Positions 58,245 through 64,000 of a stretch of DNA of 64,000 nt are shown piece by piece. Origin of the DNA: Comamonas sp. BIGb0124 (GTDB lineage: Bacteria; Pseudomonadota; Gammaproteobacteria; Burkholderiales; Burkholderiaceae_C); assembly GCF_003752175.1 (NCBI RefSeq), contig NZ_RJVF01000009.1:496001-560000 (forward strand), in the 5' to 3' direction. The position numbers and the translations under genes were made by a program. The notes beneath the pieces were generated by a model. The model was not told where the DNA came from, made no database searches, and worked only from the letters and a program-made list of their open reading frames with translations. Every line of letters begins with the position of its first letter. Within the stretch, counting starts at the first letter, position 1.

Positions 58245-59081
58245 TCATGCTCCGGCCTGGGGATCGAGGCGCCAGCGCTGCAGCCGACTTTCGACCCGTG
58301 CCAGCCCATAGTCCATGAGAAAGCCCACCAGGCCGATCACGATCATGGCGAACAGCATCATGTCCAGCCAGAACATCTGGCGCGACCAGACCAGCAGAAA
58401 GCCCAGTCCTTGCGCGGCGGCGAGCAGTTCGACGGCCACCAGTGCGGTCCAGGCCTTGGTCAGTCCGTAGCGGATGCCGGTGAAGACCGGCGCAACCGCT
58501 GCCGGCAGGATGACCAGCCGCAGGCGCTGCAGCGCGGTGAACCTGAGCATGCGGGCGACCTCGAAGTAAGAAGAGGGAATGCTCCGGATGGCGGAGCAGG
58601 TGTTCAGGACCACCGGTATGAAAGCCGCCTTGGCGATGATGACGATCTTCAAGGTCTCGCCGATGCCGAGGAAAAGCATCAACAAGGGGATCCAGCCGAG
58701 CGTCGGGACCTGCGATATGGCCGTGAAGGTCGGGCGCACATAGTCGTCCAGGCGAGGCCACAGGCCCATGGCCAGGCCCAGCGACAGACCGAGCGAGGCC
58801 CCGATGCCGAAGCCGGCTGCCACCCGCCAGGCGCTCCAGCCGATGTGCATCAGCAGATCGCCGCTTTGTATCGCGTCCAGCGAGGCCTGCCAGACGTAGA
58901 CCGGCGAGGGCAGGATCTGCTCGGGCAGCAGCTTGGCCTGCGCTGCCCAGAACCAGACCAGCAGCAGTGCCAGGGGAAACAGCAGCGCACGCAGCGGCCG
59001 GCCTGCGGATCGCCGCCACTGTCGCAGGCGGGCGTCAGGGAGGGCTCGTGGCAGGGCCGGAACCAGGGCGGGGCTGCTCAT
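58245..59081 (-). CDS. ABC transporter permease (SsuC-like), first of a pair
   Basis: 278 residues with six membrane segments and an EAA-type loop (VLNTCSAIRSIPSSYFEVARMLRFTALQRLRLVILPAAVAPVFTG). It follows the ATPase gene by 3 bp. With the next permease and SsuB-like ATPase it forms a sulfonate/taurine-class importer. Confidence 0.92.
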   Translation of the reverse strand: MSSPALVPALPRALPDARLRQWRRSAGRPLRALLFPLALLLVWFWAAQAKLLPEQILPSPVYVWQASLDAIQSGDLLMHIGWSAWRVAAGFGIGASLGLSLGLAMGLWPRLDDYVRPTFTAISQVPTLGWIPLLMLFLGIGETLKIVIIAKAAFIPVVLNTCSAIRSIPSSYFEVARMLRFTALQRLRLVILPAAVAPVFTGIRYGLTKAWTALVAVELLAAAQGLGFLLVWSRQMFWLDMMLFAMIVIGLVGFLMDYGLARVESRLQRWRLDPQAGA

Positions 59082-59084
59082 GCG

Positions 59085-59924
59085 TCAGGCGACCTTGCGA
59101 GGCTGCCGATCCGGCTGCCGTACTGGGCTTGCGAGGGCCGGCGCCGGCCTTGGCGTCTGCAGGCCGGCCGGTGAACGAATGTCTTCGAGGGCATCGAGCA
59201 CGCGATTGCGCAGAGCCCCCAACGCGGGATCCCGGCGATCGCGTGGATAGGCCAGCGGCACGTCGATGACTTCGGCGATGCGGCCGGGTCGCGGCGACAT
59301 GACCACCACCTGGCCCCCGAGCAGAACGGCTTCCTCGACATCGTGCGTGACCAGCAGCGTGGTCAGGTGTTCCTGCTGCCAGATGCGTTGCAGTTCTTCC
59401 TGCAGATGGCTGCGCGTGAAGGCGTCGAGCGCGCCGAAGGGCTCGTCCAGCAACAGCAGGCTAGGCCGGTTGACCAGGCCGCGTGCGATCGCCACGCGCT
59501 GCGCCATGCCGCCGGAGAGCTGCCTGGGATAGGCCTTGGAGAAGTCCGACAGGCCGACCAGGGCCAGATGCTGGTCCACCAGCGCCTGCCGCCGATCCGC
59601 CCCGTGCTCCGAGTTCTCGAGACCCAGTGCCACGTTGCGCTCGACGGTCAGCCACGGGAACAGACGGGGCTCCTGAAACACCATGCCGCGATGCAGACTG
59701 GGGCCGGTGACTTTCAGTCCGTCGTGCAGCACCTGGCCGTCGGCATCCTCGAGTCCTGCCACGATGCGCAGCAGCGTGGACTTGCCGCAACCGCTGGCTC
59801 CCACGATGGTCACGAACCTGTTTTTCTCGAGGTCGAGAGAAACATCCTGCAGGACCTGCAGCGCGCGCCCATCCACCTCGAAGGATTTGTTCACGTGCTG
59901 GATGGAAAGGTATGCGCGGCTCAT
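59085..59924 (-). CDS. ABC transporter ATPase (SsuB-like)
   Basis: 279 residues from the ATG at 59924. Walker A GASGCGKST, Q-loop VFQEPRLFPWLTV, signature LSGGMAQRVAIARGL, Walker B LLLLDEPFGALD and the His switch VTHDVEEA are intact. The Pro-rich end (~residues 255-279) is extra. It is the first gene of the minus arm of the sulfur cluster. Confidence 0.93.
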   Translation of the reverse strand: MSRAYLSIQHVNKSFEVDGRALQVLQDVSLDLEKNRFVTIVGASGCGKSTLLRIVAGLEDADGQVLHDGLKVTGPSLHRGMVFQEPRLFPWLTVERNVALGLENSEHGADRRQALVDQHLALVGLSDFSKAYPRQLSGGMAQRVAIARGLVNRPSLLLLDEPFGALDAFTRSHLQEELQRIWQQEHLTTLLVTHDVEEAVLLGGQVVVMSPRPGRIAEVIDVPLAYPRDRRDPALGALRNRVLDALEDIRSPAGLQTPRPAPALASPVRQPDRQPRKVA

Positions 59925-60017
59925 GGCCACTCGCTTTCTGGAGGGCTTCGAGAGCCCCTGTCGAGGGAGGTGATGGATGTTCGGAGCTTCATTATTGGGG
60001 CGTGTCCGATGCCTGCG

Positions 60018-60049
60018 ATATCTGCTTTCCGAACATGAATATCTGCTTT
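60018..60049. promoter_or_regulatory. 11-bp direct repeat with 21-bp period in the divergent sulfur-cluster region
   Basis: ATATCTGCTTT occurs at 60018-60028 and again at 60039-60049. The 21-bp spacing is two helical turns, so both copies face the same side of the DNA. It lies between the divergent ATPase and monooxygenase genes, where a sulfur regulator such as CysB or a cluster activator would bind. Confidence 0.45.
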
Positions 60050-60195
60050 GAGCGGCGATCGAACGGAAAGACTTCGCCGGCAAGGGATGACGGGTTATGT
60101 CCTTTCCGAGGCTCGATATGCCGTTTTTTCTTTTGTCGCCATGCGTTGCCGCGCCTAGAGTCGTGAGCTTGCTGTTCAAGCCGAGGTAGGTAACG

Positions 60196-61584
60196 ATGAG
60201 TGGGACTGACATACCGCACCAGTCGCGCAGGCAACTGCGGTTGGGGGCTTTTCTGATGGGGTCGGGCCACCACATCGCAGCCTGGCGTCATCCGGATTCG
60301 CCTTCGATTGCGGGCCTGGATTTCCAACACTTCGCCCAGGCTGCACAGGCTGCCGAGGCTGCCAAGTTCGATCTGGTTTTCCTGTCCGATTCGATCTCGG
60401 TGCGATCGCCGGACGATCCTGCCACCCATCTCGCCGAGCGTTCCGCAAGACTGGAACCGATCACGCTGCTGTCCGCGCTGGCGGCCGTGACCGAACGCAT
60501 CGGACTGGTCGGAACCGCCTCGGCGGTCTACAACGAACCGTTCAACGTGGCCCGTCGATTCGCTTCGCTGGACCGGCTGAGCAGCGGCCGTGCCGGCTGG
60601 AACATGGTGACGTCGACCAACCTGTTCGATCCCCCGAACTTCGGGCAGCCGGCATCGCTCGATCACGCCCAGCGCTATGCGCACGCAGCCGAGTTCACCG
60701 ATGTGGTCACGGGCCTGTGGAACAGCTGGGACGACGGAGCTCTGCGCTACGACAAGCAAACGGGCGTTCTCTTCGATGCGGAAGGACTGCATCCGCTGCA
60801 TCATCGCGGCGACCGCTTCCAGGTCCGCGGTCCCCTGAATGTGCCGCCTTCCCCGCAGACCCGGCCCGTCCTGGTCCAGGCCGGGGCGTCGGATGCCGGT
60901 CGCGAGACTGCGGCCCGGTACGCCGAAGTGGTGTTCAGCGCGCACCAGGATTTCTCGGAGGCGCAGGCCTTCTACCGCGATGTGAAGTCGCGTCTCGCAC
61001 GCTACGGTCGCAGTCCGGACGAGCTGCTGGTGCTGCCGGGCGTTTCGCCATTCGTGGGCCGGAGCGAGGCCGAGGCCCAGGAAAAGTTCGAGCAGTTGCA
61101 GTCCCTGATCACACCCGAGGTCGGCCTGGCGCTGCTGCGCCCGCTGTTCGGCGGTGTCGACCTGTCCGCGTATCCGCTGGACGGGCCGTTGCCCGAACTG
61201 CCGCCCACCCATCAGAGCAAGAGCCGCCAGCACCTGCTGGTCGAGCTGGCCCGGCGCGAACAGCTCACCATACGCCAGCTGTACCTGCGGGTGGCCGGCG
61301 CGCGAGGCCACTGGCAACTGGTGGGGACGCCCAGCCGGATCGCCGATGAACTCGAACAGTACTTCCGCGACGGTGCCGCCGATGGCTACAACATCATGGC
61401 GCCGGTTCTGCCCGGAGGCCTGAACGACTTCATCGAATCGGTGGTGCCCGAGCTGCAGCGCCGGGGGCTGTTCCGCACGGAGTACGAAACGAGCACGCTG
61501 CGCGGCAATCTGGGCCTGGGCACGGTTCGCCGGCCGGGGCGTCACTCGTCCACCCAGGCCGCAGTGCCATCCGCCGTCCGTTGA
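60196..61584 (+). CDS. LLM-class flavin monooxygenase, NtaA/SnaA/DszA family
   Basis: 462 residues, the usual length. Family words are LGAFLMGSGHHIAAWRHPDS, AEAAKFDLVFLSDSIS, FASLDRLSSGRAGWNMVTS, and RPVLVQAGASDAGRETAARYAEVVFSAHQ. It oxidises its substrate with FMNH2 supplied by a separate reductase, not seen here. It heads a plus-strand operon with a paralogue and an SsuA-type binding protein. Confidence 0.92.
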   Translation: MSGTDIPHQSRRQLRLGAFLMGSGHHIAAWRHPDSPSIAGLDFQHFAQAAQAAEAAKFDLVFLSDSISVRSPDDPATHLAERSARLEPITLLSALAAVTERIGLVGTASAVYNEPFNVARRFASLDRLSSGRAGWNMVTSTNLFDPPNFGQPASLDHAQRYAHAAEFTDVVTGLWNSWDDGALRYDKQTGVLFDAEGLHPLHHRGDRFQVRGPLNVPPSPQTRPVLVQAGASDAGRETAARYAEVVFSAHQDFSEAQAFYRDVKSRLARYGRSPDELLVLPGVSPFVGRSEAEAQEKFEQLQSLITPEVGLALLRPLFGGVDLSAYPLDGPLPELPPTHQSKSRQHLLVELARREQLTIRQLYLRVAGARGHWQLVGTPSRIADELEQYFRDGAADGYNIMAPVLPGGLNDFIESVVPELQRRGLFRTEYETSTLRGNLGLGTVRRPGRHSSTQAAVPSAVR

Positions 61585-61593
61585 GGAGTTGTC

Positions 61594-62970
61594 ATGAGCC
61601 ACGTTCCGCGCCAACTGTCACTGGGCGCTTTCCTTCATCCCTCGGGCCATCACGTGGCGGCCTGGCGGCACCCCGATGCGCAGGCCGATGCCGGCGTCAA
61701 TCTGGCCAACTACGTCAGGTTGGCCCGGCTGGCCGAAGCGGCCAAGTTCGATCTGGTGTTCCTGGCCGACCAGGTCGCCATACCGTCGACCGACCTCGAC
61801 TACGTCGGCCGGACGACCCGCGCCGCGCTGTTCGAACCGCTCACGCTGATCTCGGCCCTGGCCGCCGCAACCCGGAACATCGGACTGGTCGCCACCGTTT
61901 CCACCAGCTTCAACCGGCCCTACAACCTGGCACGCCAGTTCGCTTCGCTCGATCACATCAGCCAGGGACGGTCGGGATGGAATCTGGTGACCTCCGGTTC
62001 CAGTCTCGAGGCGCAGAACTTCGGCCCGCTCGACGGCTACGGCGAACATGCGCTCCGGTATGGACGAGCCCGCGAATATGCCGATGTGGTGCGCAGGCTG
62101 TGGGACAGCTGGGAAGACGACGCGGTGGTCGCGGACAAGGCCAGCGGGCAGTTCTCGCTGCCCGGAAAAGTGCATGCGTTGAATCACCGGGGCACCCATT
62201 TCGATGTCGCCGGTCCGCTGAGCGTGCCGCGCTCGCCGCAGGGCCGGCCGGTGCAGGTCCAGGCCGGATCGTCGCCGGCCGGCCGCGACCTGGCTGCGTA
62301 CAGTGCGGAAGCGGTCTTCACCGCCCAGCAGACCCTGGCCGACGCACAGGAGTTCTACGGCGACGTGAAGGCCCGGGCGCAGGCCTATGGGCGCGACGCC
62401 GACAGCATCCGGATCCTGCCGGGCGCCTTCATCGTCACGGGCGCCAGCGAATCCGAGGCCAGGGACAAATTCCAGGCCCTGCAGGATCTCGTCCATCCGG
62501 TGGTCGGCCTGAATTACATCCAGACCCACCTGGGCGGCGTCGACCTTTCGGGTTATCCGCTCGACGGCCCCGTTCCCGAGACGCTGCCTGCCACCGAAGG
62601 CAACAAAAGCCGACAGGCGCTGCTGCTCGAGCTGGCGCGGCGCAAGCGCCTGACGATCCGCGAGCTCTATCTCGAAATCGCCGGTGCGCGCGGGCATTGG
62701 CAACTCGTCGGCACGCCCGCAGAAATCGCCGATGCGCTGGAAACCTGCTTCCGAGAAGGCGGCGCCGACGGTTTCAATATCATGCCGCCGTCGCCGACGG
62801 GGCTCGACGACTTCGTCCAACTGGTGCTGCCCGAGCTGCGCCGGCGAGGCCTGTTCCGCCACGAATACGGCGGCCGCACGCTGCGCGACCACCTGGGCCT
62901 GAAGCGCCCGGCTTTCGGCTCTTCCTTCGCCACCCGCAGCGCCAAGGCAACTGCGGTGCCGCATTCCTGA
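61594..62970 (+). CDS. LLM-class flavin monooxygenase, NtaA/SnaA/DszA family (paralogue)
   Basis: 458 residues, starting 9 bp after its neighbour and similar along the full length (LGAFLHPSGHHVAAWRHPDA, FASLDHISQGRSGWNLVTSGS, RPVQVQAGSSPAGRDLAAYSAEAVFTAQQ). The pair looks like a tandem duplication that has since diverged, possibly to act on consecutive or related substrates. Confidence 0.92.
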   Translation: MSHVPRQLSLGAFLHPSGHHVAAWRHPDAQADAGVNLANYVRLARLAEAAKFDLVFLADQVAIPSTDLDYVGRTTRAALFEPLTLISALAAATRNIGLVATVSTSFNRPYNLARQFASLDHISQGRSGWNLVTSGSSLEAQNFGPLDGYGEHALRYGRAREYADVVRRLWDSWEDDAVVADKASGQFSLPGKVHALNHRGTHFDVAGPLSVPRSPQGRPVQVQAGSSPAGRDLAAYSAEAVFTAQQTLADAQEFYGDVKARAQAYGRDADSIRILPGAFIVTGASESEARDKFQALQDLVHPVVGLNYIQTHLGGVDLSGYPLDGPVPETLPATEGNKSRQALLLELARRKRLTIRELYLEIAGARGHWQLVGTPAEIADALETCFREGGADGFNIMPPSPTGLDDFVQLVLPELRRRGLFRHEYGGRTLRDHLGLKRPAFGSSFATRSAKATAVPHS

Positions 62971-62993
62971 AAACAGAACGGAACAACCTCTCC

Positions 62994-64000
62994 ATGCATC
63001 GCAGAAACTTCTCATTGGCCCTAGGCGCCTTGTCGCTGGCTACGCTGGCACCCTCGGTGTCGGCCCAGACCCCCGTGGTCGTGCGCTTGGGCTATTCGGG
63101 CATCGGCGCCGACAACCGCCAGTTCGCACAGGGCAATACCTGGGCGACCACGCATGCGCTGGGCCTGGTCGAGGAGGAGTTCAAGAACGACCCAGGCGTG
63201 AAGTTCGAATGGTATTTTTTCAGGGGCGCCGGACCGGCCGTGAATGAAGCGCTGGCCAACAAGCAGCTCGACTTCTATTCGCAAGGGGATCTGCCCTCGA
63301 TCATCGGGCGGGCCAGCAACCTGCGCAGCAAGATCCTGCTGGTCGGTGGCACGCGGCGTCCGGTTTACCTGGCAGTGCCGGCCCAATCGTCCATCCAGCG
63401 CATTGCCGAGTTACGCGGCAAGAAGGTGGCCCTGCAACTTGGGACCAACAACCATCTGGCGGCGGCCACGGTGCTCAAGGCGCACGGCCTGGGCAGCAAG
63501 GACCTGACCCTCGTCAACCTCGACAGTGCATCGGCCAACGCCGCGTTGGCGAGCAACGAGGTCGATGCGGCCTTTGGCGATGTCAGCTTTCTGCTGCTGC
63601 AGGCGCAGGGCCTCGTCCGGGTGGCCTACCAGAGCAACCAGGACACGCCGGCTGCCGCGCGCGTGGGGTCGACTTTTGTGTCGGAAGCCTTCGAGTCCCA
63701 GCATCCGGAGATCGTCGCACGGGTGGTCAAGGCCTTCACACGGGGTGCCCACTGGTCGTCCGTCGAGGCCAACCGCGACGAGCTGATCAAGGTCTGGGGC
63801 AAATCGGGAACGCCCGATTCGGTGCTGCGTGCCGATCTGGACGGCGTCGACCTGAAGCTGCGCCATTCGCCGCTGCTCGACGAGTACACCCGCAATCTCT
63901 ACCGCACCAAGGCCGCGCAGGCCCGCGAGTTCGGCCTGATTCGCCGCGACATCGAGGTCAACGACTGGTTCGAGCCCAAGTACCTGAATGCGGCGATCCG
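62994..64000 (+). CDS. ABC aliphatic sulfonate-type substrate-binding protein (SsuA-like), 3' end cut by the window
   Basis: About 335 residues are present and the gene continues past the right edge. A signal peptide (MHRRNFSLALGALSLATLAPSVSAQ) precedes the periplasmic domain: VRLGYSGIGADNRQ, FKNDPGVKFEWYFFRGAGPAVNEALANKQLDFYSQGDLPSIIGRA and LRGKKVALQLGTNNHLAA. It likely serves the divergent ATPase and permeases and delivers the substrate of the two monooxygenases. Confidence 0.92.
   Translation, partial: MHRRNFSLALGALSLATLAPSVSAQTPVVVRLGYSGIGADNRQFAQGNTWATTHALGLVEEEFKNDPGVKFEWYFFRGAGPAVNEALANKQLDFYSQGDLPSIIGRASNLRSKILLVGGTRRPVYLAVPAQSSIQRIAELRGKKVALQLGTNNHLAAATVLKAHGLGSKDLTLVNLDSASANAALASNEVDAAFGDVSFLLLQAQGLVRVAYQSNQDTPAAARVGSTFVSEAFESQHPEIVARVVKAFTRGAHWSSVEANRDELIKVWGKSGTPDSVLRADLDGVDLKLRHSPLLDEYTRNLYRTKAAQAREFGLIRRDIEVNDWFEPKYLNAAI

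Overview
The window looks like a chromosomal segment of a GC-rich betaproteobacterium of the order Burkholderiales, most probably family Alcaligenaceae (Bordetella / Achromobacter / Pigmentiphaga relatives). The support is a fused aroA-cmk gene, a short Bordetella-type OmpA protein, the order gyrA-serC-pheA-tyrA-aroA/cmk-rpsA-ihfB-lapAB, a tmRNA tag reading ANDERFALAA, and many orphan Bug/TctC-type periplasmic binding proteins. Family placement is inference; no plasmid or phage backbone is visible.

1-8.2 kb: the 5' part of a membrane PQQ glucose dehydrogenase-type gene, two paralogous LysR genes around a Tat-exported carboxylesterase, an SDR-YciI operon with a divergent HxlR repressor and a candidate operator, a metallo-beta-lactamase-fold lipoprotein, and a tRNA-Met with its terminator. 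8.3-15.8 kb: folE followed closely by a BLUF blue-light sensor, an orphan Bug receptor, rpoH under a perfect CIRCE (HrcA) operator, opgD, a soluble PQQ-type sugar dehydrogenase and a YnfA membrane protein.

15.8-31.3 kb is conserved housekeeping DNA: lapB, lapA, ihfB, rpsA, aroA-cmk, tyrA, pheA, serC, a DUF2059 protein and gyrA on the minus strand (the mixed-function aromatic supra-operon), then ompA, ubiG, gph and ssrA (tmRNA) on the plus strand.

31.3-37.6 kb is an accessory block directly after the tmRNA. It holds a hypothetical gene, a 1535-residue FrpC-like RTX protein with long internal repeats, and a small AT-rich gene just upstream of it. A 50-nt imperfect direct repeat containing the tmRNA terminator stem lies at both edges of the block (43 of 50 positions identical), which suggests insertion or recombination at that site.

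37.6-64 kb is metabolic and transport accessory DNA. A Bug receptor and a PrpF-type isomerase face a LysR gene. A minus-strand run from 51.3 to 41.1 kb encodes a cupin, a cysteine hydrolase, an ABC importer, a creatininase-family amidohydrolase, an FAD oxidoreductase, a CocE-type hydrolase, a VanB-type reductase and an amidase, opposite a LysR gene. It reads as an uptake-plus-degradation pathway for an unidentified, probably amide- or ester-bearing compound. From 52.4 kb the theme is organosulfur use: an oligopeptide-type binding protein, an SfnG-like flavin monooxygenase, a sulfonate-type ABC transporter with a fumarate-reductase-like flavoprotein, two DszA/NtaA-type monooxygenases and an SsuA-type binding protein. 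The two arms of this cluster diverge from a region carrying an 11-bp direct repeat with 21-bp period.
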